From JAMXLO01 sp963749575 (GTDB lineage: Bacteria; Pseudomonadota; Alphaproteobacteria; Acetobacterales; Acetobacteraceae), in NCBI GenBank assembly GCA_963749575.1, contig CAVVNM010000008.1:450454-514453 (forward strand): a stretch of DNA of 64,000 nucleotides. Reading direction: 5' to 3'. The translations under genes were made by a program, and so were the position numbers. Below the pieces are notes generated by a model, which was given only the letters and a program-made list of their open reading frames with translations, did no database searches and was not told where the DNA came from. Shown here one piece after another: positions 8,909 to 18,010 of the stretch (within the stretch, counting starts at the first letter, position 1; each line of letters begins with the position of its first letter).

Positions 8909-9742
8909 ATGATCACCGGCAGGACCAGACTGATTGTCCATCTCGGCTATCCGACCGAGTCGTTCAAGGCGCCGATGATCTACAATCCGTGGTTCGAGAT
9001 GAAGGGCATCAATGCCGTCGTCGTCCCGGTAGGAGTGGAACCGCCGCATTACGCCGCACTGCTGAAGGCGTTGTTCAGCACGACGAACGTGCATGGAGCC
9101 CTCGTCACAATGCCGCACAAGGTTATCACGACCGATCTTGTCGACGAGATGACGACGACGGCGAAGATCGCGGGTGCCTGCAACGCGATACTGCGTCGGT
9201 CCGACGGGTCGCTGCTGGGTGACATGTTCGACGGCGCGGGGTTTGTCCGCGGCGTCGAGCGCAAGGGAACGCGAATTGGCGGCGCCAGTGCCCTTGTCAT
9301 CGGGTGCGGCGGTGTCGGCTCCGCCATAGCGGCTTCGTTGGCGGCCGGCGGGGCAGAAACGATCGGACTCTACGATCCGGTCACTGCCTCTGCCGCGGCG
9401 CTGGCCGATCGTCTGCGGCAACATTATCCCTTGCTGCGGGTCGCCACCGGCTCCAACGATCCGCATGGCTACGACATTGTCGTGAACGCCACGCCACTCG
9501 GCATGAAACCCGGAGATCCGCTGCCGATGGACATCGCGAGGATTGCCCCGACCACATTCGTCGGCGAAGTCGTGATGAGGGAGGAATATACGCCCCTGCT
9601 CAGGTCGGCCAAGGAGAAGGGCTGCACCGTCCAGGTCGGGACCGACATGCTGTTCGAGATGATTCCGGCCTACCTGGAATTCTTCGGCTTCGGCACGAGT
9701 ACGCCGGAAGAGCTGCGCGGCGTCGCAACGATCGAATACTGA
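8909..9742 (+). CDS. Shikimate/quinate dehydrogenase-like protein (AroE family)
   Basis: A 277-residue protein of the AroE fold: an N-terminal substrate domain with FKAPMIYNPWFE and HGALVTMPHK (the lysine is the catalytic residue of the family), CNAILRR and the DGAGFVRG segment, then a Rossmann domain starting VIGCGGVGSAIAASLAAGG. It would interconvert shikimate or quinate with the 3-dehydro acid using NAD(P). The ATG at 8909 has GGAG eight bases before it; an earlier ATG at 8873 is less likely. Lying next to a dehydroshikimate dehydratase, it probably acts in the degradative direction, which is inference. A housekeeping AroE role is the alternative. Confidence 0.82.
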   Translation: MITGRTRLIVHLGYPTESFKAPMIYNPWFEMKGINAVVVPVGVEPPHYAALLKALFSTTNVHGALVTMPHKVITTDLVDEMTTTAKIAGACNAILRRSDGSLLGDMFDGAGFVRGVERKGTRIGGASALVIGCGGVGSAIAASLAAGGAETIGLYDPVTASAAALADRLRQHYPLLRVATGSNDPHGYDIVVNATPLGMKPGDPLPMDIARIAPTTFVGEVVMREEYTPLLRSAKEKGCTVQVGTDMLFEMIPAYLEFFGFGTSTPEELRGVATIEY

Positions 9743-9744
9743 CG

Positions 9745-10008
9745 ATGCACCCGGTCGATTACTCAAGGGCGGTCACCGCCTTCTGGTCCACGCAGGGACG
9801 CGCAGTGGTGAAGGCCGCAGCATCGGCGCAAGATTCCGCAGCAGCCGTCGATCGCAGGCAAGCCTTCCGCAGACGCCGCGGAGTTGGCACCGCGGCAGCA
9901 ATCCGGGTGGCGCCGGAGGAGATCGCGCACTTCAATTGCGGCATTATCGACGCACCGGCCGGCCGGCTCGAACGCGTCAACGACAAATACAACGTGATGG
10001 CAGAATGA
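9745..10008 (+). CDS. Unknown 87-residue protein between the dehydrogenase and pcaB
   Basis: The frame starts with an ATG two bases after the previous stop and ends with an ATGA overlap onto the next gene, so its placing is that of a real operon member. The protein is basic in its middle (DRRQAFRRRRG) and ends in a conserved-looking part (PEEIAHFNCGIIDAPAGRLERVNDKYN). No signal peptide or membrane segment is visible. I do not recognise a family. It could be a small accessory protein for the pathway or the trimmed end of a larger domain. Confidence 0.6.
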   Translation: MHPVDYSRAVTAFWSTQGRAVVKAAASAQDSAAAVDRRQAFRRRRGVGTAAAIRVAPEEIAHFNCGIIDAPAGRLERVNDKYNVMAE

Positions 10009-11393
10009 GCTTCTCCCCACTTGATTCCGAACTGTTCGGGCCCGTGTTCGCGACCGATGCGATGCGGGCCTGTTTCTCCGATACGACGTGGGTTCGCAGC
10101 ATGCTGGCCGTGGAGGCTGCCTTGGCGCAGAGCGAGAGCCTGCTTGGCCTTGCGCCGCAGGCCCTGGCGCCCGCGATTGCGGCGATCAGGGCTGAGGACC
10201 TCGATATTGCCGCCATCGGTGTTCGCGCCGGCGTGGCCGGCGTGCCGACGATACCGTTCGTCCAGGCGGTGCAGGCGCGGTTGAATGCGGAGCTGGAGCG
10301 GTCCTTTCACAAGGGCGCAACCACGCAGGATATCATCGATACCGCCCTGGTGCTGCAGATGCGCGACGGACTGCGACTGATCGCTGTCGATCTGGACGCG
10401 ATCCTGGTCGGTCTGGCCCGCCTGGCCGACCAACATCGCACGACCGCCTGTGTGGGCCGCAGCTATCAGCAGCACGCCGCGCCGCTCAGCTTCGGCTACA
10501 AGGTGGCTGTCTGGCTCGCCGGCATCGCCGATACCGCGGATCGTCTGCCGGACTTGCGCAAGCGGCTTCTGGTTGCGTCGTTGGGCGGTCCGGTGGGCAC
10601 GCTGGCCTCGCTGGGTGCCGACGGACCGACGGTGCTGGCGAACTTCGCACAGGCGCTTGACCTGGGCGTCACCCCGCTTTGTTGGCACACCAACCGCGGA
10701 CGCATTGCGGCGGCGGGCTCGTGGCTGGTCGAGTTGACCGGCTCGCTGGCCAAGATGGCGACAGATGTCGTGCACCTTGCATCGACTGAAGTGGGTGAGG
10801 TGGCGGAGCCATACATCCCCGGAAGGGGCGGCTCATCGGCCATGCCGCACAAGCGCAATCCGATCGCCGCGACCGTCATCCTGGCCGCTCATGCGGCGGC
10901 AACCGGACACGCCACCATGCTGTTCGGAGCGATGGCTTCGGCGCACGAACGCGCGGCCGGGCTGTGGCACGGCGAATGGAACGCTCTGCCGATGCTGTTC
11001 GGTCTGGCATCCGGCGCGTTGCGCGAGGCGCGTACCCTGGCTGAGGGCCTGGTGATCGATGCAGACCGGATGCGCGCGAACATCGATCTGACCCGCGGTC
11101 TGCTGTTTGCTGATGCAGTTGCAGCACGCCTCGGGGCGCGACTGGGCCGCGAGACCGCGCATCGCCTGGTGGAGCAGGCGGCCGAGCAGGTGCGGCAGAC
11201 CGGCGCCTCGCTGGCGGACGTGCTGACGCAGAACCCGGCGTCACGCGACGCGGGTGTCGATCTGGCGGGCGCTTTTGACCTGGAGCCAGCCGTGGCCGCC
11301 GCGGCGCGGTGGGTTGATCCTGCACTCAGGCACGCCGACGCCATCCGCAGGCGACTTGCACCGGATGACGCAGACCCACAACCCTCCAAATAG
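10005..11393 (+). CDS. pcaB: 3-carboxy-cis,cis-muconate cycloisomerase-like (fumarase/aspartase superfamily)
   Basis: A 462-residue protein of the fumarase/aspartase superfamily. The superfamily signature GSSAMPHKRNP is intact, with the flexible loop serine before it, and the conserved THKGATTQD-like region reads FHKGATTQDI. The N-terminal LFGPVFATDAMRACFSD is typical of PcaB. PcaB turns 3-carboxy-cis,cis-muconate into 4-carboxymuconolactone in protocatechuate breakdown. The start overlaps the stop of the 87-residue gene. Protocatechuate dioxygenase (PcaGH), PcaC and PcaD are not in the window, so the rest of the pathway must lie elsewhere or this is a relative with another substrate. Confidence 0.83.
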   Translation: MSFSPLDSELFGPVFATDAMRACFSDTTWVRSMLAVEAALAQSESLLGLAPQALAPAIAAIRAEDLDIAAIGVRAGVAGVPTIPFVQAVQARLNAELERSFHKGATTQDIIDTALVLQMRDGLRLIAVDLDAILVGLARLADQHRTTACVGRSYQQHAAPLSFGYKVAVWLAGIADTADRLPDLRKRLLVASLGGPVGTLASLGADGPTVLANFAQALDLGVTPLCWHTNRGRIAAAGSWLVELTGSLAKMATDVVHLASTEVGEVAEPYIPGRGGSSAMPHKRNPIAATVILAAHAAATGHATMLFGAMASAHERAAGLWHGEWNALPMLFGLASGALREARTLAEGLVIDADRMRANIDLTRGLLFADAVAARLGARLGRETAHRLVEQAAEQVRQTGASLADVLTQNPASRDAGVDLAGAFDLEPAVAAAARWVDPALRHADAIRRRLAPDDADPQPSK

Positions 11394-11468
11394 CGGGGCG
11401 ATCGCGTTCGATCCTGGTCTGGGACACGATGCGGGGTCAGTAGACCGGGTGCAGGAGGCAACACCTTG

Positions 11469-12236
11469 ATGGCCGATCTCTTCCGATTGAACGGGCAGCA
11501 CGCGCTGGTGACCGGCGCGTCCAGTGGATTGGGCCGGCACTTTGCGTCTGTGCTTGCGGACGCCGGCGCGCGGGTCACCGTCGCGGCGCGGCGCGAGGCG
11601 CAGTTGGCCGAGACGGTGGAGACGATCGTGGCTTCAGGCGCACAGGCGTGTGCCGTGCGCATGGACGTAACAGATGCGCGCAGCGTCTCGGAGGCATTCG
11701 CCGCCGCCGAGGCGCAGTTCGCTCCGGTCACCATCCTGATCAACAACGCCGGCGTCACCGTGTCCCGCCGCGCGCTCGACATGACCGAGGGTGACTGGAC
11801 TTCTGTGGTCGACACCAACCTCAAGGGCGCCTGGGTGGTCGCTCAGCATGCAGCGCGGCGGATGATTGATCACGGCGTGAGCGGCAGCATCGTCAACATC
11901 GCCTCGATCCTGGGACTGCGTGTCGCCGGCGGCGTTGCACCCTACGCGATCTCGAAGGCCGGTGTCGTACAGATGACCAAGGCACTTGCGCTGGAATGGG
12001 CGCGCCACGGCATCCGGGTCAATGCGCTCGCACCCGGATACATCGAGACCGACCTGAACAACGCCTTCTTCGCCAGCGACGCAGGCAAGGCACTGGTCCG
12101 GCGCATCTCGCAGCGCCGTCTGGGCACGGCAAGCGAGCTCAACGGTCCGCTGCTCTTGCTGGCGTCGAACGCAGGATCCTACATGACCGGCAGCGTCGTT
12201 GTCGTCGATGGCGGCCATCTGGTCAGCGGCTTGTGA
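11469..12236 (+). CDS. Short-chain dehydrogenase/reductase (SDR)
   Basis: A 255-residue classical SDR with every key motif: cofactor loop TGASSGLG, NNAG, the catalytic serine in VNIASILGL, the YAISK active site and the PGYIETD segment after it. It would oxidise or reduce a hydroxyl/keto group with NAD(P)H. An AGGAGG at 11453 suits the ATG at 11469; a TTG at 11466 is also possible. It follows pcaB after 75 bases and is probably in the same transcript, but the substrate cannot be assigned. Confidence 0.9.
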   Translation: MADLFRLNGQHALVTGASSGLGRHFASVLADAGARVTVAARREAQLAETVETIVASGAQACAVRMDVTDARSVSEAFAAAEAQFAPVTILINNAGVTVSRRALDMTEGDWTSVVDTNLKGAWVVAQHAARRMIDHGVSGSIVNIASILGLRVAGGVAPYAISKAGVVQMTKALALEWARHGIRVNALAPGYIETDLNNAFFASDAGKALVRRISQRRLGTASELNGPLLLLASNAGSYMTGSVVVVDGGHLVSGL

Positions 12237-12263
12237 GCAGACCGTGAGGGGAGCGAGGAACTG

Positions 12264-12427
12264 ATGAGCCGGCTTGCCGCGCGACATATTTTCGAGTCCG
12301 AGCTGGATCGGTGCCCGGCAATTTCGTTCTGCTGTCGTCAATCATTTTTTTGGCGACGCAGCGTTCCGCCTCATTTCGCGATAAGGCCGCGGTAATCGAC
12401 GGCTTGCGCGGCTTCACCTACGGCCAG
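12264..12427 (+). pseudogene. Remnant of an AMP-binding acyl-CoA synthetase N-terminus
   Basis: An ATG with a nearby ribosome site starts MSRLAARHIFESELDRC. After a change of frame the sequence continues SFRDKAAVIDGLRGFTYGQ, which matches the usual N-terminal signature of AMP-dependent synthetases (xDKxAVIDGxRxFTYGQL). Nothing of the remaining 450 or so residues follows. It reads as the stump of a CoA ligase, plausible beside aromatic catabolism genes. Identification rests on one short motif. Confidence 0.4.
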
Positions 12428-12989
12428 GCCAGGCAATTTCGCGCTCGCCGAATCGGTCATCGTCGCCGCGAGTCGCCCCGGCTGAGCTCGATGGCGTGTC
12501 GTTCGGAACGCCCAAAACGCTGGTTGCAGCTATCGGATAAGTGGGAGGGGCGGACCGCAGATCAGGCCAAGCGGCATGGAGAAACCGCATCAACCGGATT
12601 TGCACGGCAAGCGCGGCAAACCACGCCAACGTGGGGAAGGTCGCGCCATGGGTTGCCACCAAGCGCAAGGCCAGTGACCGAAAGTGCATGATGGCCGCGA
12701 CTGTCGCGATCCATTGCCTGGGATCGATGCGGACGCCGCCGAACTCGCCATCGCATTCTGCGACTGCCTCGGGGATCGTCACTGCATCCCCGATCAACCG
12801 ATCATTCCATATCTGGCAGACCTCATCCGCTGCCGGGACCGGCCCGCCGGACGACCGGCCCCGGGGTTGGCCCTGTTACCGGGTCAAAATTCGTGAGCCT
12901 TGCGGCCCCATCGCGTTCGAGAAGGCGCATGATGGGGCGGGGGAATGTGGCCGAAACCAATCCTGCCCCCTTTGGCAACCGGCTCCCCG

Positions 12990-13011
12990 AATGCTACCCA
13001 TGGGTAGCATT
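12990..13011. promoter_or_regulatory. 22-bp perfect palindrome upstream of the MoxR gene
   Basis: AATGCTACCC followed by AT and then GGGTAGCATT is self-complementary over all 22 bases. It ends 16 bases before the ATG at 13028. Its size and position fit a dimeric repressor operator; an RNA hairpin that blocks the ribosome site is also possible. Confidence 0.5.
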
Positions 13012-13027
13012 ATCGATTGGAACGTGG

Positions 13028-14005
13028 ATGCCAGACGCAGGAGTGGCGCCGGCCGGGGTGGTCGCGCACAAATTGGCCTCGATCGAGACGGTGGAACAGG
13101 GGCTTGCCTCGGTCGGCTACATCCCCAGCCGGCAGATCGCTACCGCCGTCTATATCGCCCAGCATTTGCAGAAACCGATCCTGGTGGAAGGGCCGGCAGG
13201 CGTCGGCAAGACCGAACTGGCCAAGTCGGTGGCGGCGTTCCTCGACCTCACGCTGATCCGCATGCAGTGCTACGAGGGGCTGGACGAGGCGAAGGCACTG
13301 TATGAGTGGAAGTACGGCAAACAGCTGCTCTACACCCAGATACTGAAGGACAAGATCGGCGACGTGATCGGCGCCACCGACACACTGCCCGCTGCGTTGG
13401 ACAAGCTGCATGCGTTCGGCGACATCTTCTTCTCGCACCAGTTCCTGGAGCCGCGCCCGCTGTTGCGCGCACTGCAGCAGCCCGGCGGGGCGGTGCTGCT
13501 GATCGACGAGATCGACAAGTCGGACCAGGAATTCGAGGCGTTCTTGCTGGAGATCCTGTCGGACTATCAGGTGACCATCCCGGAGATCGGCAGCGTGCAT
13601 GCAGTGGAGACGCCGATCGTGCTGCTGACCTCGAACAGTACGCGCGATCTGGGTGATGCGCTGAAGCGGCGCTGCCTGCATCTGCATATCGGCTTTCCGG
13701 ATGCGAAGCTGGAGGGCCGCATCATCGAATCGCGCGTGCCGGGCATCGAGAAAAACCTGCGGCGCGAACTGGTGGCGTTCGTGCAGCAGTTGCGCACGCT
13801 GGACCTGAAGAAGGTGCCCTCGGTCAGCGAGACGATCGACTGGGCGCGGGTGCTGGTTCTGCTGCACGCGGCGGCGTTGGATACCGAGCTGGTGCATGAC
13901 ACGCTGAACGTGCTGTTGAAGTTCGAGGCCGACATCGAGGTGACGAACAAGCAGATCGCCACGCTGACGCAGAAGGCGAGGCAGGAGGCAGGGCTGCCGA
14001 TCTGA
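13028..14005 (+). CDS. MoxR-family AAA+ ATPase
   Basis: A 325-residue AAA+ protein. Walker A is GPAGVGKT (residues 55-62), Walker B is AVLLIDEIDK, and sensor 1 lies in VLLTSNSTRDLGDALKRRC, which includes the arginine finger region. MoxR proteins act as chaperone-like motors that help mature metalloenzymes together with a VWA partner. The partner is the next gene, and the two overlap by one base (TGATG), so they are translated together. The ATG at 13028 precedes the first conserved segment; longer frames have no family support. It resembles CoxD of CO dehydrogenase clusters, but no cox structural gene is present. Confidence 0.9.
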   Translation: MPDAGVAPAGVVAHKLASIETVEQGLASVGYIPSRQIATAVYIAQHLQKPILVEGPAGVGKTELAKSVAAFLDLTLIRMQCYEGLDEAKALYEWKYGKQLLYTQILKDKIGDVIGATDTLPAALDKLHAFGDIFFSHQFLEPRPLLRALQQPGGAVLLIDEIDKSDQEFEAFLLEILSDYQVTIPEIGSVHAVETPIVLLTSNSTRDLGDALKRRCLHLHIGFPDAKLEGRIIESRVPGIEKNLRRELVAFVQQLRTLDLKKVPSVSETIDWARVLVLLHAAALDTELVHDTLNVLLKFEADIEVTNKQIATLTQKARQEAGLPI

Positions 14006-15367
14006 TGCAGCCCAGCGAACCGCTGCGCCAGTTCCTCCAGGCCGCCCGCAGCGCCGGCATCCGTGTCTCTGCCGCCGAAGGGATCGACGCCGCACGCACG
14101 GTCCAGGTGGTGGGGTTTTCCGACCGCACGGTCCTGAAGGATTCGCTCTCCCTCGTCCTGGCCAAGACCCCAGACGAGAAGAACCTGTTCGATGAATGCT
14201 TCGACCTCTACTTCCGCCGCGACAGCCTCGCACAGGAAGACGAAGTTGCTGCCGACCCCCAAACCCCGATCGTGCAAGGCGGCTTCGGCGGCGAAGGTAC
14301 CGGCGGCGGTAGTGGCCGCTCGCTCAGCCGGATGCTGCTGGACGACGACCGCGCGGCACTCGCCACGGCAATGGAAGAGGCGGCACGCGAGTCCGGCATC
14401 CAAAACATCCGCTTCTTTACCCAGAAGAACCTCTACGCCCGCCGCATCCTCGACCGCATGGGCCTGCGCCAGGTCGAGCGCGACCTGGAGGCGCTGCACA
14501 AGGACGACCAGCAGGCCACCGCGGAGCGGCTGGAGAACCGCATCGAGGCACTGCGTGACCAGGCGCGCGATTTGGTCGAACGCAACCTGCTGCTGTTCGC
14601 CCGCGGCGAGACCGAGAAGTTCCGCGAGGAACTGCTGAAGTCCGCGCGCCTGTCGAACCTCGAGCGACGGGACCTGGAACGAATGCGCGTGCTGGTGCGC
14701 GCGATGGCGAAGCGCCTGGCCGCGCGCTACGCCAAGACGCGCCGCCGTCGCCTGCGCGGTCAGCTCGATGCGCGGCGGACGCTCCGGCGCAACATGGGCT
14801 GGGGCGGGATCCCATTCATTACCGTGTGGAAGCAAAAGCGCATCGAGAAGCCCCGGGTGATGGTGCTGTGCGATGTCTCCGGCTCGGTCGCGGCGATGGC
14901 GCAGTTCCTGCTGATGTTCCTCTACGCGCTGAACGAGGCGCTGAAGGACATCCGATCCTTCGCGTTCGCCGGCAGCCTGATCGAGGTTAGCGACATCCTG
15001 GAGAAGCAACCGATCGAGGCCGCGATCGCGAACATCATGCAGGCGATCGGCTTCGGATCGTCGAACTACGGCAATTCGCTCGCCGACTTCGAGGACGGCT
15101 GGATGCGGCTGGTATCCAACAAGACGACGATCATCATCCTGGGCGACGCACGCGGCAACCGCACCGATCCGCGCACCGAGATCATGCAGCGCCTGTCACA
15201 GCGGGCAAAACGCATCATCTGGCTGAACCCGGAATTCCGCTCCGCCTGGGGCACCGGCAATTCCGACATGTTCCGCTATAAGCCCGTACTGCAACGTGGT
15301 AACCGTGTGCAACACGTTGCGCCATCTCGAGCGCGTGGTGAGCGATCTGCTGAAAGATGCTGCCTGA
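14005..15367 (+). CDS. VWA-domain protein, CoxE-like, frameshifted near the C-terminus
   Basis: The partner of the upstream MoxR ATPase. It has an N-terminal helical region, a glycine-rich linker (GGFGGEGTGGGSGRS), a long charged helical stretch and a C-terminal von Willebrand A domain with the metal site DVSGSV. In frame 0 the end becomes VLQRGNRVQHV and runs on. Dropping one base near 15288 restores PYCNVVTVCNTLRHLERVVSDLLKDAA and a stop at 15365-15367, the ending expected for CoxE-like proteins. The restored length is about 453 residues. The break is probably a sequence error. Confidence 0.83.
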
Positions 15368-15373
15368 CGATCG

Positions 15374-16672
15374 TCAAATATCGAGCGTCGTGTCGCGCTC
15401 CCACTGGGTCAGATGGCGGCAATACTCGTCCCACTGCGTCAGCCGCAGCTTGACATAGGCGCGCGTGAAGCCCTCGCCGAAGGCATGGGTGAGCGTCTCC
15501 GACGCTTCCAGCGCCCGCAGCGCGTCCAGCAGGTTGAGCGGCAGCCGAGGCAGATCGGGGACCGTGTGGCCATCGGCGTACATGTTGATGTCCAGCCGTC
15601 GCCCGGGATCGCGCGCGGCCGCCACACCATCCAGCCCGGCGGCAAGAACCGCCGCCTGCAGCAGGTATGGGTTGACCGCACCGTCGGCCAGACGCAGCTC
15701 GAACCGGCCTGCATCCGGGATGCGGATCATGTGGGTGCGGTTGTCGGCCGCATAGCTGACCGCGTTCGGCGACCAGGTGGCACCGGACAGCGTACGCTGC
15801 GCGTTGATCCGCTTGTAGGAGTTCACCACCGGATTGAGGATCGCGCACAGTGCCTGTGCGTGATGCATGATCCCGCCGATGAACTGGTAGCCGAGTTGCG
15901 ACAAACCCAGTTCGCCCGCATCGTCGGCGAACAGGTTGCGCTTGCCCTGCCACAGCGAGACATGGGCGTGGCAGCCTGAACCGGTCAACTGCGGAAACGG
16001 CTTCGGCATGAAGGTGGCGCGGAGGCCATGCTTCTCGGCGATCGACTTCACCATGAACTTGAAGAACACGTGCCGATCGGCGGTGATCAGCGCGTCATCG
16101 TACTGCCAGTTCATCTCGAACTGACCGTTCGCATCCTCATGGTCGTTCTGATACGGCTGCCAGCCGAGCGCCAACATCGCGTCGCAGAGTTCGGCGATGA
16201 CATCGTAGCGGCGCATCAGCGCGGCCTGATCATAGCATGGCTTGTCGGCGCGATCTGCTGCATCGGCGATGGCGCTGCCATCCGACGCGATGAGGAAATA
16301 CTCGCATTCCACACCGGATCTCATGCAGTAGCCGGCATCGTCCGCGCGCCTGATGATCCGCCGCAGCAGGTTCCGTGGCGCCTGCTCAAGCGGCTCGCCA
16401 CGGGTCACCAGATCGGCGGCCAGCCAGCCGACCTCCGGCTTCCACGGCAACTGGATCAGGCTCGACGCGTCGGGCATGGCGAGCATGTCTGGATCCGACG
16501 GCGCCATGTCGAAATGCACAGCGAAGCCGGCAAAGCCCGCGCCGTTGCTCTGCATGGTACCGATTGCCGCCGCTGGGACGAGCTTCGCGCGCAACACGCC
16601 GAGCAGATCGACGAACGAGATCAGAAAATATCGAATGCCTTTGTCTCGCGCGATGTCGGCCAGATCGGTCAT
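15374..16672 (-). CDS. Type III glutamine synthetase / gamma-glutamylmethylamide synthetase-like
   Basis: A 432-residue glutamine-synthetase fold protein: FLISFVDLLGVLRAKLVP at the start, the metal-binding GVECEYFL region, NGQFEMNW, the FMPKPFPQLTGSGCHAHVSL nucleotide/ammonia segment and the NPVVNSYKRI loop with GRFELRLADGAVNPYL. It joins glutamate to ammonia or a small amine using ATP. Its start overlaps the previous stop by four bases (ATGA), which ties it to the three glutamate-synthase-like genes upstream. In that setting the family is either GlnT of glx operons or GmaS of the N-methylglutamate route for methylamine; the sequence alone does not decide. Confidence 0.85.
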   Translation of the reverse strand: MTDLADIARDKGIRYFLISFVDLLGVLRAKLVPAAAIGTMQSNGAGFAGFAVHFDMAPSDPDMLAMPDASSLIQLPWKPEVGWLAADLVTRGEPLEQAPRNLLRRIIRRADDAGYCMRSGVECEYFLIASDGSAIADAADRADKPCYDQAALMRRYDVIAELCDAMLALGWQPYQNDHEDANGQFEMNWQYDDALITADRHVFFKFMVKSIAEKHGLRATFMPKPFPQLTGSGCHAHVSLWQGKRNLFADDAGELGLSQLGYQFIGGIMHHAQALCAILNPVVNSYKRINAQRTLSGATWSPNAVSYAADNRTHMIRIPDAGRFELRLADGAVNPYLLQAAVLAAGLDGVAAARDPGRRLDINMYADGHTVPDLPRLPLNLLDALRALEASETLTHAFGEGFTRAYVKLRLTQWDEYCRHLTQWERDTTLDI

Positions 16673-18003
16673 CGTGCACCTTCCGGCTTGCCCGGGTACC
16701 AGTCGGTTCCCGCGAGCGGCAACTGGGTCATCGCTGCCGCCTCCAGCGTCAGCGCCACCAGATCCTCCGGCTCCAGATTGTGCAGATGGCTCTTGCCACA
16801 GGCGCGGGCGATCGCCTGTGCCTCCAGCGTCAACACCGCAAGATAGTTGGCCAGCCGTCGCCCGCCCCGCACCGGATCGAGCCGCGCCGCCAGCACCGGG
16901 TCCTGCGTCGTGATCCCCGCCGGATCGCGTCCCTCGTGCCAGTCGTCGTAGCAGCCGGCGGCGGAGCCGAGGGCGCGATACTGCTCGTCCAGCGCGGGAT
17001 CGTTGTCGCCGAGGGCGATCAGCGCCGCGGTGCCGATGGCGACCGCATCGGCACCAAGCGCCAGTGCCTTCGCCACATCGGCGCCGCTGCGGATGCCGCC
17101 GGAGACGATCAGTTGCACCTCGCGATGCACGCCAAGCTCCTGCAATGCCAGCACGGCCGGGCGGATCGCGGCGAGCGTCGGCAGTCCGACGTGCTCGATG
17201 AACACCTCCTGCGTCGCCGCGGTGCCGCCCTGCATTCCGTCCAGCACCACGACATCGGCGCCGGCCTTCACTGCCAGGGCGGTATCGTAATAGGGGCGGC
17301 TGGCGCCGACCTTCACGTAGATCGGCTTCTGCCAGTCGGTGATCTCGCGCAGTTCCTCGAGCTTGATCGTCAGGTCGTCGGGACCAGTCCAGTCGGGGTG
17401 GCGGCAGGCGGACCGCTGGTCGATGCCCTCGGGCAGGTTGCGCATCTGCGCCACCCGTGGCGAGATCTTCTGGCCGAGCAGCATGCCCCCGCCGCCGGGC
17501 TTGGCGCCCTGCCCCACCACCACCTCTATCGCGTCGGCCTTGCGCAGATCCTCCAGGTTCATCCCGTAGCGGGACGGCAGGCACTGGTAGACCAGGATGC
17601 GCGAATGCTCGCGCTCCTCCGTCGTCATGCCGCCGTCGCCGGTGGTGGTGGAGGTGCCGGCCGCGGTCGCGCCGCGTCCAAGCGCCTCCTTGGCCTGGGC
17701 GGACAATGCACCGAAGCTCATGCCGGCGATAGTCACCGGGATCTTCAGCTCGATCGGGCGCTTGGCGTGCCGCGTCCCCAGCACCACGCCGGTGCCGCAA
17801 CGCTCGCGGTAACCTTCCAGCGGATAGCGCGACATCGATGCGCCGAGAAACAGCAGATCGTCGAAATGCGGCAGCCTGCGCTTCGCGCCGAAGCCGCGGA
17901 TGTCGTAGATGCCGGTCGCCGCGGCCCGCTGGATTTCGGCGATGACATGACGATCGAACGTTGCCGATTCGCGGGGCGGGATGCGGGGCTGCGCCGGATC
18001 CAT
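16669..18003 (-). CDS. FMN-binding glutamate synthase domain protein (GlxD/MgsC-like)
   Basis: A 444-residue protein equal to the central FMN domain of glutamate synthase: IPVTIAGMSFGALSAQAKEALG, TGDGGMT, SRYGMNLEDL, GQGAKPGGGGMLLGQK, IYVKVGASRPYYDTALAVKAGADVVVLDG and IVSGGIRSGADVAKALALGADAV. In the full enzyme this domain takes ammonia through a tunnel and aminates a keto acid. The cysteines of the 3Fe-4S cluster of full-length GltB are not obvious. The ATG at 18003 fits the family start; the longer open frame does not. It lies seven bases after the GXGXG gene and overlaps the GS gene. Confidence 0.88.
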   Translation of the reverse strand: MDPAQPRIPPRESATFDRHVIAEIQRAAATGIYDIRGFGAKRRLPHFDDLLFLGASMSRYPLEGYRERCGTGVVLGTRHAKRPIELKIPVTIAGMSFGALSAQAKEALGRGATAAGTSTTTGDGGMTTEEREHSRILVYQCLPSRYGMNLEDLRKADAIEVVVGQGAKPGGGGMLLGQKISPRVAQMRNLPEGIDQRSACRHPDWTGPDDLTIKLEELREITDWQKPIYVKVGASRPYYDTALAVKAGADVVVLDGMQGGTAATQEVFIEHVGLPTLAAIRPAVLALQELGVHREVQLIVSGGIRSGADVAKALALGADAVAIGTAALIALGDNDPALDEQYRALGSAAGCYDDWHEGRDPAGITTQDPVLAARLDPVRGGRRLANYLAVLTLEAQAIARACGKSHLHNLEPEDLVALTLEAAAMTQLPLAGTDWYPGKPEGAR

Positions 18004-18010
18004 GATTGCC

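Larger units (their letters stand above)
12237..13027. other. Long region without an intact gene
   Basis: About 790 bases. The first 190 hold a ligase-like fragment (12264-12427) and the last 40 a perfect palindrome (12990-13011). Between them several short frames look partly protein-like (for example AELAIAFCDCLGDRHCIPDQP near 12730-12790), but none is a recognisable gene. It may be a decayed gene region. Confidence 0.5.

Noticed and set aside
15374..17800. One open frame joining an FMN-domain gene region to glutamine synthetase
   Set aside because: The first part is a shadow frame of the FMN glutamate-synthase gene; the GS starts at its own ATG overlapping that gene's stop.
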